A DNA stretch of 27,240 bases from CAYOXD01 sp964407825. Lineage in GTDB: Bacteria > Desulfobacterota > Desulfobacteria > Desulfobacterales > JAFDDL01. The stretch is taken from the NCBI GenBank assembly GCA_964407825.1, contig CAYOXD010000030.1:1-27240 (forward strand), read 5' to 3'. The notes under the pieces are model-generated. The model was not told the origin of the DNA. It worked only from the letters and a program-made list of their open reading frames with translations, and searched no databases. A program made the position numbers and the translations under genes. Below are positions 8,547 through 15,961 of the stretch, one piece after another (within the stretch, counting starts at the first letter, position 1; every line of letters starts with the position of its first letter).

Positions 8547-9353
8547 TCAGACCGCCGCATGCCGGAGAGCCAGTTTCTCAAACATCCGGACGATACCGGT
8601 TCCCAGGGCGTAGATGCCCTGGATACCGAGGTTTTCTTCCGCCGTGGCATCGAAGAACAGATTCAGGCTGGAGTCCATCCCCTCCTCCGGCTTCGCGTAA
8701 CAGATCCGCAACGGCACCAGGGGCAACGGGTGCAGCTCCACAGTGATATCCGAGTGGTAAAGGCCTTCAACCGGTTTTCCGCTGAATATATCCACCAGGT
8801 CCTCGAAAAAGGCCGTATGGGAATCCGCCAATCGCTTCAGCGGCTTTTCACAGCGCTGCGCAAAGAGCCGGTACCCATCCCTGCCGCCGGGCAGTTCCCG
8901 GTACGGAACCCACCGGCCCGAAACCGGCACGCCTCTGCAGTGAATCAAATACTGGAAGATGGGGATCATAACCCATGGGTTGACATGGATGTCCGTTGAC
9001 AGCTTCCCCGTCCCATCGATGTGAAAGGGCTTGCCCATGACCATGAGGGTGAGCCTCCCACCGTCGAAAACGGCCCCGACCCTCTCGGCCGATGCCGACA
9101 GGTCCATCTCCAGGATCCGGCTCTTGAGCATTGCTATGCGCGATTCCAGTTCAGATCCCTCGTCCGCCCGCCTCTCCTCCCGCGCCTCGTATTTTCGGAG
9201 GATCTCGGGGTCGAGCATCGGGCAGTCCGAAAGCGCCTTTTCCCCCTTGAAAACGGACGCGGCAAAGGACAGGCACGTTTGTTTGTTGCACTTCCGGCAA
9301 TTGGACTTATCCAGAAGCCGAAATACCGCCATCACGTTTTGGAATCGAGCCAT
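8547..9353 (-). CDS. DUF3786 protein with N-terminal Fe-S motif
   Basis: The ATG at 9353 follows AGGGAGAAGCTT and gives 268 residues. A longer reading from 9473 has no such ribosome site and is not preferred. The N-terminus carries C19-x2-C22-x4-C27-x16-C44, the spacing of the small 4Fe-4S domain seen in corrinoid/Fe-S proteins and RnfB-like proteins. The rest matches DUF3786 by overall pattern (MGKPFHIDGTG, HVNPWVMIPIFQYLIHCRG, LFFDATAEENL). DUF3786 proteins occur in anaerobes and have no established reaction. It lies 118 nt upstream of the giant phosphotransferase gene and 116 nt downstream of the methyltransferase, so co-transcription is possible. Confidence 0.82.
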   Translation of the reverse strand: MARFQNVMAVFRLLDKSNCRKCNKQTCLSFAASVFKGEKALSDCPMLDPEILRKYEAREERRADEGSELESRIAMLKSRILEMDLSASAERVGAVFDGGRLTLMVMGKPFHIDGTGKLSTDIHVNPWVMIPIFQYLIHCRGVPVSGRWVPYRELPGGRDGYRLFAQRCEKPLKRLADSHTAFFEDLVDIFSGKPVEGLYHSDITVELHPLPLVPLRICYAKPEEGMDSSLNLFFDATAEENLGIQGIYALGTGIVRMFEKLALRHAAV

Positions 9354-9469
9354 AAGCTTCTCCCTGTCTCGATCTTGAGCATCGTATCCATCCATGAATG
9401 GCCAATTTCCCCGATTTCGGTGTGGGATTCGAATTTCAATCCTCGCAAGACCCACTGTATGCCTGGGAA

Positions 9470-10210
9470 TCAAACCTTCTTCAGGTGCATCAGGTAGTTG
9501 ACCATGGGACTGCGACAGAGGGCGGCGTAACCGATCCAGGGCAGGTAGCGCAATCCCGACAGGTCACGCGGCGTAAGGCCCGTCCTGGCCCCCTCGGCCG
9601 CCAGCTCACGGGGACGGACGAATTTCCCGTAGGTGTGGGTGCCCCTCGGCACGATCCCGAAGACATATTCGGCGAGCCAGATGACCAGAACCCGCGCCGG
9701 CAGGGTGCGATTGACCGTGGCGAAAAAAACATCCCCTCCCGGCCGGACCAGGGCCGCGCAGGCCGCCACCAGTTGCCCGGGGTGGGGCACATGCTCCACC
9801 AGCTCCATGCAGGTGACCACATCGAACCGCCCCTGCCCCTGCCGGGCCCAGGCCTCAGCGGTTCCCAAACGGTAATCGATGGAAAAGCCCCTGCCCCGGG
9901 CATGATGCCGGGCCACGGCAAGGGAGTCGGCGGCCATGTCGATTCCCGTCACCCCGGCCCCCTCGGCCGCCATGGCCTCGGCCAGAAGCCCCCCGCCGCA
10001 GCCCACGTCCAGCACCGATTTTCCGGAAAGCCCCCCCGCCCGCTCCCGCACATAGGCCAGCCTGACCGGGTTGATCTCGTGCAGGGCCCCGTAAACCCCC
10101 CGTGGATCCCACCAAAGGGGCGCCTGGGCCGCAAACCGGGCGAGTTCATCCGGGTCCACGTTCTCGGTTCCGGAGGCCATGTCCGGTCCTCCCGCCCGGG
10201 AATCCATCAT
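9470..10210 (-). CDS. UbiG-like SAM-dependent O-methyltransferase
   Basis: The 246-residue class I methyltransferase has the SAM motif VLDVGCGGG at about 66-74, GIDMAADSL in motif II, and the UbiG-type WWDPRGVYGALHEINPVRL at about 33-51. UbiG performs the two O-methylations of ubiquinone synthesis. In an anaerobe the true substrate may be another quinone or hydroxylated aromatic, so no symbol is assigned. The start is placed at ATG 10210, one nt after the upstream stop codon, with AGAGGTG as ribosome site. A GTG at 10237 would overlap the upstream gene by 26 nt. The 1-nt spacing implies translational coupling to the DUF364 gene. Confidence 0.85.
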   Translation of the reverse strand: MMDSRAGGPDMASGTENVDPDELARFAAQAPLWWDPRGVYGALHEINPVRLAYVRERAGGLSGKSVLDVGCGGGLLAEAMAAEGAGVTGIDMAADSLAVARHHARGRGFSIDYRLGTAEAWARQGQGRFDVVTCMELVEHVPHPGQLVAACAALVRPGGDVFFATVNRTLPARVLVIWLAEYVFGIVPRGTHTYGKFVRPRELAAEGARTGLTPRDLSGLRYLPWIGYAALCRSPMVNYLMHLKKV

Positions 10211-10211
10211 G

Positions 10212-10982
10212 CTACACCTCTTCCGCTCGGCCGTCACGGAGCGCCACGAAGGCTTTCTTGCTGGATCTGAGGATCACGGGCGTGCCGGCGCCGTGACGGA
10301 TCGCGGCCAGCACCTTGTCCCTGTCCATGGGAACGGTGCCGGCCAGGAGGCGAACCGGCAGGTGATCGAAGGCCTCCGGCACCATGGGGGTGCTGGGACC
10401 CAGCACAAGCGTTCGAACGCCGGGGCCCGCCGCGGCGAGAATCTCCTCGGTGGTGCCGTTCAGCAGGGAGGTGGCGGTGAGCACCAGGACCTCGGCCCAA
10501 TTGCCGAGCCGGTCATAAAGGCGCTCGGTGCTGCCCATGTCGCGGCCCCAGTCGACAATCTCCAGGTGCGCCCCCCGCTCTTTCAACATCGGTATCATCG
10601 GGCCGAAATATCCCACCATGGCCACCCGAGTACCGACGCCGATTTCCAGGATGTCCAACATCGCCGTATCCTTCCTTCCGGAGGGAAAGGAGACGGCCCG
10701 CTTGTGGTTCAAGGCGTTGATCAGGGCAAGGGCCATGCCCCGCTGGAGGGGATCCTTCGAACGAATGAGCGCCAGCAACTCGAGGGCCGGTTCCCCCTCG
10801 TAATTGTGGTACTCCTTGATAACGGAGCAGGAGCTCTTGGCATCGAGCATGGTATAGGCCAGCCCCAGGCCGCCGTCCGAGGTGCTCACCGCCGTGTAGC
10901 CAAGGCCCAGGGAGACAACCTCCACGGAGACAGTCCCTGCCTCCCGGGCAAAGGCATCGAAGAGTTTTCGGTCCAGTTCCAT
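10212..10982 (-). CDS. DUF364 protein (putative heavy-metal chelation)
   Basis: The ATG at 10982 follows GAGGGAGCCTT and gives 256 residues. The N-terminal half (YTAVSTSDGGLGLAYTM, then ALNHKRAV at about 90) matches the DUF4213-type domain. The C-terminal half (GTRVAMVGYFGPMIPMLKE, LVLTATSLLNGTTEEIL, VLGPSTPMVPEAF) is the DUF364 domain, described as a putative heavy-metal chelation domain. The biochemical role is unproven. It is the first gene of a tight pair with the methyltransferase. It is divergent, across 215 bp, from a phytochelatin-synthase-like gene, another family linked to metal binding, so a shared metal-related role is a reasonable inference. Confidence 0.85.
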   Translation of the reverse strand: MELDRKLFDAFAREAGTVSVEVVSLGLGYTAVSTSDGGLGLAYTMLDAKSSCSVIKEYHNYEGEPALELLALIRSKDPLQRGMALALINALNHKRAVSFPSGRKDTAMLDILEIGVGTRVAMVGYFGPMIPMLKERGAHLEIVDWGRDMGSTERLYDRLGNWAEVLVLTATSLLNGTTEEILAAAGPGVRTLVLGPSTPMVPEAFDHLPVRLLAGTVPMDRDKVLAAIRHGAGTPVILRSSKKAFVALRDGRAEEV

Positions 10983-11197
10983 AAGGCTCCCTCATGGCAA
11001 AATGAAATTTTCGCGACTATTCGCAACGACTATGCCGTGATCGGCCGGGTTAATGGACCTTGTTCAAGTTAGAATCGCTGAAGCATAATCCGATTGACAG
11101 ACAATTCCCAACATGACAGTGTAACCTTTATGCTCTTACGCGCTTGGCGTCATCTACGGCTGATGTGAGCCTTATCATGAAGCCGTCTCAATAAAAA
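10983..11197. other. Divergent intergenic region between DUF364 and phytochelatin-synthase-like genes
   Basis: These 215 bp contain copy 2 of the dispersed repeat (11027-11080). A perfect -35-like TTGACA lies at 11094-11099, but no good -10 box follows at 16-18 nt; TGTAAC lies 20 nt away. No operator-like palindrome was recognised. Confidence 0.5.
11027..11080 (+). repeat. Dispersed 54-bp repeat, copy 2
   Basis: This is the near-identical partner of 1851-1904. Relative to copy 1 it has A to G early on, one T missing, and one G added. On the minus strand the added base breaks the reading frame with a stop, but after the second indel it again reads ADHGIV and ends at a stop soon after. It ends 117 nt before the start of the phytochelatin-synthase-like gene. 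Confidence 0.8.
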
Positions 11198-11971
11198 ATG
11201 ATTTTTCTCAGATCTCTCATTCACGGACTTCTCTATGGTCCGTACCTCTTTCACCAGATCACCGGCACAGGGCCCTTCGGTTCCAATGCGGCCACCTTCC
11301 TGACATCCCTGCCCGAGGCAAACGAGAGCCAGCCCCTGAAGGCAGCCCTCTTCAAGCACCACGTGAAGCAGTACCACGAGGCCTCCTGTTCGGTGGCCAG
11401 TGTGGCCACGGTCATCAACGCCCTCGGGGACCTGCAGGGCCGGCATACAGGCCCTGTCACCCAGAAGGACATCCTGGAAAGGGTCGGAACCGGCCACTGG
11501 AAGGAGCGGATGAGCCCCTCGGGGCATCGTGGCAGGCGCGGCGTGCCCCTGCCCCTGCTGGGCGACATTGTGAGGAGCAGCCTCGATGTCTACGGGCTCG
11601 CCTACACCGCCGTCGAAACGGTCCAGCGTGCAAAAGGCGCCGACCCGGCAGCCGTCCGGAAGGCGCTGTGGAGAAGCCTCGTGGAATTTGAAACGAGAGG
11701 CGGCTGCCTGATCCTGGCCCACTTCGACCAGGGCGCCTTTTTAAGGGTGCCGAACATTCCCCATATTTCTCCGGTCGGTGCCTTCGACACCCATAGCGGG
11801 GAGGTGATGGTGCTCGATGTGGATCCGGACCAGGAACGGCCCTACCGGGTTTCCTTCGCGACCTTCTGCAGGGGCCTTTTCAGGGGTTATCACCCGGTGC
11901 TCAGGCCCTTCGGATATCGCGCCGGTGGATACGTTCGCATCGACCTGCCAACGACCGATGCAGGAAAATGA
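11198..11971 (+). CDS. Phytochelatin-synthase-like papain-fold cysteine peptidase
   Basis: A 257-residue protein with the family triad: Cys64 in QYHEASCSVAS, His189 in PHISPVGAFD, and Asp207 in MVLDVDP. In phytochelatin synthases these residues cleave glycine from glutathione and, in eukaryotes, transfer gamma-Glu-Cys to a second thiol. Short bacterial members lack the Cys-rich C-terminal metal-sensing domain, as here, and mainly hydrolyse glutathione or related thiols. The N-terminus (residues 1-25) is moderately hydrophobic but not a clear signal peptide. The ATG at 11198 has no good ribosome site, so the start is uncertain. The stop lies about 50 nt before a scaffold gap but the gene is complete. 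Confidence 0.82.
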   Translation: MIFLRSLIHGLLYGPYLFHQITGTGPFGSNAATFLTSLPEANESQPLKAALFKHHVKQYHEASCSVASVATVINALGDLQGRHTGPVTQKDILERVGTGHWKERMSPSGHRGRRGVPLPLLGDIVRSSLDVYGLAYTAVETVQRAKGADPAAVRKALWRSLVEFETRGGCLILAHFDQGAFLRVPNIPHISPVGAFDTHSGEVMVLDVDPDQERPYRVSFATFCRGLFRGYHPVLRPFGYRAGGYVRIDLPTTDAGK

Positions 11972-12022
11972 CCCAGCATTATCGTTGTCCCTTTCCTTCT
12001 TGTCCTTATCGTTGTCGTTGTC
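11968..12022 (+). repeat. 55-nt direct duplicate flanking the gap, left copy
   Basis: This stretch is identical base for base to 12123-12177, immediately beyond a run of exactly 100 N. It starts inside the last codons of the phytochelatin-synthase-like gene and runs into a TTATCG/TTGTCG low-complexity array. Two contig ends sharing one 55-mer is what a k=55 de Bruijn assembly leaves when a repeat is not resolved. Confidence 0.9.
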
Positions 12023-12122
12023 NNNNNNNNNNNNNNNNNNNNNNNNNNNNNNNNNNNNNNNNNNNNNNNNNNNNNNNNNNNNNNNNNNNNNNNNNNNNNN
12101 NNNNNNNNNNNNNNNNNNNNNN
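12023..12122. other. Assembly gap (100 N)
   Basis: There are exactly 100 unknown bases, the usual placeholder for a gap of unknown size. Because the flanks are identical, the true sequence may be a simple overlap with nothing missing, or a longer copy number of the flanking array. Confidence 0.97.
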
Positions 12123-12322
12123 ATGACCCAGCATTATCGTTGTCCCTTTCCTTCTTGTCCTTATCGTTGTCGTTGTCCTTATCGTAATCGTTGTCGTTGT
12201 CGTAATCGTTGTCGCAACTGCAGTTGCAGGCCCCCAAAGGTTTTTTCTCTCAACCCGTGGTTGCGCAAGGATAACCAACAGGGCAGCCACTACGAACCAC
12301 TACGACTACGATTACGACAACG
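12123..12322. repeat. TCGTTG/TCGTAA low-complexity array with inverted arms and palindrome
   Basis: After the right copy of the 55-nt duplicate (12123-12177) the array continues to about 12213. A perfect 14-bp palindrome (GCAACTGCAGTTGC) lies at 12214-12227. A 15-nt segment at 12195-12209 is exactly the reverse complement of 12308-12322, so the region could form a large stem enclosing about 100 nt. Reading frames through it encode only Ser/Leu/Arg/Cys-rich filler. The 466 bp from 11972 to 12437 hold no gene I can support. Confidence 0.7.
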
Positions 12323-12437
12323 AGCGGCTTTCCAATGCCATTAGAACAAATTCATTTTGGCGATAAAATTGCATTTCGTTAAGATATCGGCTATGTTGAA
12401 TCGATATAGAGTGTCCTTCCACGGAGATAAGCCCCCG

Positions 12438-14402
12438 ATGAATGATTCATCCGATATTATCGAATCCCACCTGCCCCACATTGAACCCGGGGCCCATGTC
12501 AGGGGCATGGCCGAATACGAAGCCCTCTACCGCCGGTCCATCGCGGATCCGGAAGCCTTCTGGGCCGAGCAGGCCGGACGGTACCTGACCTGGTTCAAGC
12601 CCTGGGACAGCGTGCTGGACTGCGACTTCGAGGAGGGCCGCATCGCCTGGTTCAGCGGCGGCACCCTGAACGCGGCATACAACTGCGTCGAACGGCATCT
12701 GACCGCTTACGCGGACAGGATCGCCTACCACTGGCAGGGGGACGATCCGGACGACACCCGCAGCATCACCTACGGAGAGCTCTCCGAGCAGGTTGACCGC
12801 CTGGCGGCTGCCCTTCGAAAGAGAGGCATCGGCAAGGGAGACCGGATCGTCATATACCTGCCCATGCTCCTGGAACTGCCCATCTCCATGCTGGCCTGCG
12901 CGAAAATCGGCGCCGTCCATTGCGTCGTTTTCGCGGAATTCGGCCCCATGGCCCTGACCAACCGGATTTCCGAGTGCCGGGCCAAGGCCCTCATCACGGC
13001 GGACGGGGCACGACGAGCCGGAAAGGTCATCCCCCTCAAGGAACACGCAGACCAGGCCCTCGAGCGCTGCGGCCATCTCGAGACCGTGATCGTCTACCGC
13101 CGGGCCGGACTGGATCTTACCCTGGATCCGGAAAGGGAGTTCTGGTGGCATTCGCTCCTGGGCGATGCGGAACTTTCACCCGAAGCCCCGGCCGAACCCA
13201 TGGACGCCGAGGATCCGCTCTTTATCCTCTTTACCAGCGGCACCACCGGCGTCCCCAAGGGAGTTGTCCATACCCACGGGGGCTACCTGCTCTATGCGGC
13301 CATAACGACCCGGATCGTCTTCGACCTGAAAGACAGCGATATCTTCTGGACCACCGCCGACATCGGCTGGGTGACCGGCCATACTTACGGCGTTTACGGT
13401 CCCCTCCTGAACGGCCTGACCAGTGTCCTTTACGAGGGAATCCCCGGCCATCCGGATTACGGCCGTGTCGGCCGGATCATCCAGCGCTACGGGGTCACCG
13501 TGTTCTATACTACCCCCACCCTGATCCGCGGCATGGCCAGGGGGGGGGAGACCCTTTTCAAAGACTGCGACCTTTCGTCCCTGAGGCTTCTGGGAACCGT
13601 TGGGGAGCCCATATCGCCCGAGACCTGGCGCTGGTTTCACCGCCACATGGGAAGGGGACGCTGCCCCATCGTGGATACCTATTGGCAGACCGAGACCGGC
13701 GGACACGTTCTGACCCCGCTTCCAGGCGCCGGCGGCCTGAAGCCCGGCGCCTGTTCCTTCCCCTTCTTCGGCATCGATCCGGTGATCCTGGACGACATCG
13801 GAGAGGAGGTGCGCTTCCCGAACCAGGAGGGGGTCCTGTGCCTGCGAAAGCCCTGGCCGGGAATGGCCCGCACCATCTTCGGCGACCACGAGCGGTTCGT
13901 GGACGCTTATTTCAGCCAGGTTCCGGGCATGTTCTTCACTGCCGACGGCGCCCGAAGGGACAAGGACGGCTATTTCTGGATCATCGGGCGCATCGACGAG
14001 GTGATCAACATCTCCAGCAACCGGCTCGGCACAGCCGAGATCGAGGCTGCCCTCATGCTCCATCCCCAGGTGGCCGAGGCGGCCGTTGTGGGCCCCCCCC
14101 ATCCGGTGAAGGGGCAGGGAATCTATGCCTTCGTCACCCTGAAGGGCAACACGGCGGGCTCGGATGGGCTCAAGGAGGAGTTGGTTCAACTGGTGCAATC
14201 CGAGATCGGCCCCATCGCCACCATCGATGCCATCCAATGGGCTGAGGGGGTGCCAAAAACCCGCAGCGGCAAGATCATGCGCCATATTCTGAAGCAGATC
14301 GCCTCGGGGACCTTCCGTCAAACCGAAGATCTATCCGTGCTCTCTGATCCCAATGTGCTCAAAGACCTGGTAGCCGGACGTATCAACTACCTGGCCGGAT
14401 AG
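12438..14402 (+). CDS. acs: Acetyl-CoA synthetase (AMP-forming)
   Basis: From ATG 12438 the protein has 654 residues, close to the usual 650 for Acs. A longer reading from 12357 adds 27 unconserved residues; GGAG at 12423-12426 favours the shorter form. It shows the ATP-binding loop FTSGTTGVPKG (265-275), the DTYWQTETGG motif (413-422, Trp416 limiting the pocket to acetate-sized acids), GRIDEVINISSNRLGTAEIEAAL, and the C-terminal PKTRSGKIM with Lys612. That lysine corresponds to the one whose acetylation inactivates Salmonella Acs (Lys609). It converts acetate, ATP and CoA to acetyl-CoA. It is followed 7 nt later by an acetyltransferase gene and then a deacetylase gene, the likely regulators of this lysine. 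Confidence 0.95.
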   Translation: MNDSSDIIESHLPHIEPGAHVRGMAEYEALYRRSIADPEAFWAEQAGRYLTWFKPWDSVLDCDFEEGRIAWFSGGTLNAAYNCVERHLTAYADRIAYHWQGDDPDDTRSITYGELSEQVDRLAAALRKRGIGKGDRIVIYLPMLLELPISMLACAKIGAVHCVVFAEFGPMALTNRISECRAKALITADGARRAGKVIPLKEHADQALERCGHLETVIVYRRAGLDLTLDPEREFWWHSLLGDAELSPEAPAEPMDAEDPLFILFTSGTTGVPKGVVHTHGGYLLYAAITTRIVFDLKDSDIFWTTADIGWVTGHTYGVYGPLLNGLTSVLYEGIPGHPDYGRVGRIIQRYGVTVFYTTPTLIRGMARGGETLFKDCDLSSLRLLGTVGEPISPETWRWFHRHMGRGRCPIVDTYWQTETGGHVLTPLPGAGGLKPGACSFPFFGIDPVILDDIGEEVRFPNQEGVLCLRKPWPGMARTIFGDHERFVDAYFSQVPGMFFTADGARRDKDGYFWIIGRIDEVINISSNRLGTAEIEAALMLHPQVAEAAVVGPPHPVKGQGIYAFVTLKGNTAGSDGLKEELVQLVQSEIGPIATIDAIQWAEGVPKTRSGKIMRHILKQIASGTFRQTEDLSVLSDPNVLKDLVAGRINYLAG

Positions 14403-14409
14403 GCAAGGC

Positions 14410-14880
14410 ATGCGCACCAACAGAACCACTTACGAGGTTAAAGACTACTCACCGGAAGACTACCCTTTCCTGAGCCGCATGTACGATCTTTTCACGCCCA
14501 AGGCTAAATTCCAGGGCATGCCCCCCTTGAAAGAGGCGGTCCGCCAGGTCTGGTTGAAGCAGCTGGTCGCCAGGGGCTGGAATTTGCTGGCCTGGCACGG
14601 AGAGGAGGAGGTCATCGGTCATGCGGTTCTCTTTCCGGACCTGGAGACACAGGACGCCGAGTACCTGATCTTCGTCATGCAGTCCCATAGAAGCCTAGGC
14701 GTTGGAAAGGCCCTCACCCTGTCGGCCATCGAAAGGGCCAGAACCTTCGATCTGAAAACCCTCTGGCTCACGGTGGACGCCTATAACTTCAGGGCGATCC
14801 GATTGTACCGGAAGATGGGCTTCATGAACCACGAAGCCTTCGACGCCACCACCGAGCGTATGATGGTTCTGTGGTTATAG
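14410..14880 (+). CDS. GNAT-family N-acetyltransferase, AcuA/Pat-like by context
   Basis: A 156-residue single-domain GNAT. The acetyl-CoA pyrophosphate loop is RSLGVGKAL (94-102, pattern R-x2-G-x-G). The C-terminal NFRAIRLYRKMGF is the usual GNAT motif B. GNAT enzymes transfer acetyl groups to amines, including protein lysines. In Bacillus subtilis, acuA (acetyltransferase) and acuC (deacetylase) sit beside acsA and control it. Here the GNAT lies between an acs and an HDAC-type gene, so Lys612 of the upstream Acs and Lys550 of the downstream synthetase are the inferred targets. Similarity to AcuA itself was not checked, so no symbol is given. Confidence 0.85.
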   Translation: MRTNRTTYEVKDYSPEDYPFLSRMYDLFTPKAKFQGMPPLKEAVRQVWLKQLVARGWNLLAWHGEEEVIGHAVLFPDLETQDAEYLIFVMQSHRSLGVGKALTLSAIERARTFDLKTLWLTVDAYNFRAIRLYRKMGFMNHEAFDATTERMMVLWL

Positions 14881-14900
14881 GAAACACAGAGAGGGGGACC

Positions 14901-15944
14901 GTGAGAATTGCCGTGGTTAGAGACACCCGGTTTCTGGAGCATAAAACCGGTTATCAGCATCCTGAAAACCCCGCTCGCCTCAAGGCCGTCTACAGGCTCC
15001 TGGACAGGGAGTTCCCCCAGGGGCTTATGCGTCTGGCGCCCGAACCGGCAACCCTGGAGCAGCTGGAACTCGTCCATACCCCTCGTTACATCGAAAAGGT
15101 GCTCAGGACCGCGGATCACGACTTCACGAGCCTATCCACCCAGACTCCCGCCAGCGCCCAGACTTACCTGGCAGCATGGCTGGCCGCCGGCGGCTGCATC
15201 TCGGGGATAGACGCCCTGATGCGCCACGCGTGCGATGTGTGCCTCTGCCTGGTGCGGCCCCCGGGGCACCATGCCCTTGCCGACAGGGCCGCGGGATTCT
15301 GCGTATTCAACAACCTGGCCATCGCCGCCCGGTACGCCCTCCAGCGGCACGGGCTCGAACGGGTGCTCATCATCGATTGGGATGTCCACCACGGTAACGG
15401 CCTGCAGGATATCTTCTACGGAGAAAATTCGGTCCTTTATTTTTCCACCCATGACCCGGGGCTCTATCCCTTCTCCGGCGACTGGGCAGAGACCGGACGC
15501 GGCAAGGGCGCGGGATACACCCTCAATATCCCCCTTCCCATCGACATCGCGGACGAAGACCTGCTCTATGTCTATTGGCAGGTTCTGGGCCCCCTTCTGC
15601 GCTCGTACCGCCCCCAGCTCATCCTGGTCAGCGCCGGATTCGACGCCCACCGGCTGGATCCCATCGGCCGGTGCCAGCTGTCAACGGCCTTCTATGGCAG
15701 ATTGACCCGAATGATCCTGAGGCTGAGTGCGGATCCCGGCACATCCGATCACCGGCCGCCGCTTCTTTTCAGCCTCGAAGGCGGCTACGACCCCCTGACG
15801 CTGGCCCGGTGTATTCATGAGGTGCTGACGGCACTGACGGCCCCGGACCTGCCGGAGCCACCGGTGCCGCCGGAAACCCGGCAGGGCGCCATGCTCCTTG
15901 AAAAGGCGCGCCGGATTCACAGCCCGTTTGGTGTGTGGGTCTGA
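14901..15944 (+). CDS. Histone-deacetylase-family protein (AcuC-like lysine deacetylase)
   Basis: The start is placed at GTG 14901, 3 nt after GAGAGGGGG, giving 347 residues. An earlier GTG at 14871 would overlap the GNAT gene. The zinc-deacetylase signature is complete: RPPGHHA with H123/H124, DWDVHHGNG with zinc ligands D161 and H163, SAGFDAH with zinc ligand D248, and catalytic Tyr296 in EGGYD. The enzyme removes acyl groups from lysine or small polyamines. Between two acetyl-CoA synthetase genes and next to a GNAT, its likely job is to reactivate acetylated Acs, as AcuC does in Bacillus. Acetylpolyamine hydrolysis is the main alternative. Confidence 0.92.
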   Translation: MRIAVVRDTRFLEHKTGYQHPENPARLKAVYRLLDREFPQGLMRLAPEPATLEQLELVHTPRYIEKVLRTADHDFTSLSTQTPASAQTYLAAWLAAGGCISGIDALMRHACDVCLCLVRPPGHHALADRAAGFCVFNNLAIAARYALQRHGLERVLIIDWDVHHGNGLQDIFYGENSVLYFSTHDPGLYPFSGDWAETGRGKGAGYTLNIPLPIDIADEDLLYVYWQVLGPLLRSYRPQLILVSAGFDAHRLDPIGRCQLSTAFYGRLTRMILRLSADPGTSDHRPPLLFSLEGGYDPLTLARCIHEVLTALTAPDLPEPPVPPETRQGAMLLEKARRIHSPFGVWV

Positions 15945-15961
15945 TACAATAGGAGACATCC

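Noticed and set aside
11150..11722. Minus-strand open frame opposite the phytochelatin-synthase-like gene
   Set aside because: The plus strand carries the conserved Cys/His/Asp triad; the minus frame has no motif.
11968..12213. CRISPR array
   Set aside because: The units are short, degenerate and contiguous without unique spacers, and no cas genes are nearby.
11817..12344. Open frame running through the N gap
   Set aside because: It consists of Ser/Leu and Arg/Cys repeats from the low-complexity array and unknown residues; not a credible protein.
13176..14321. Minus-strand open frame opposite acs
   Set aside because: No family motifs, and it lies fully inside the well-supported acetyl-CoA synthetase gene.
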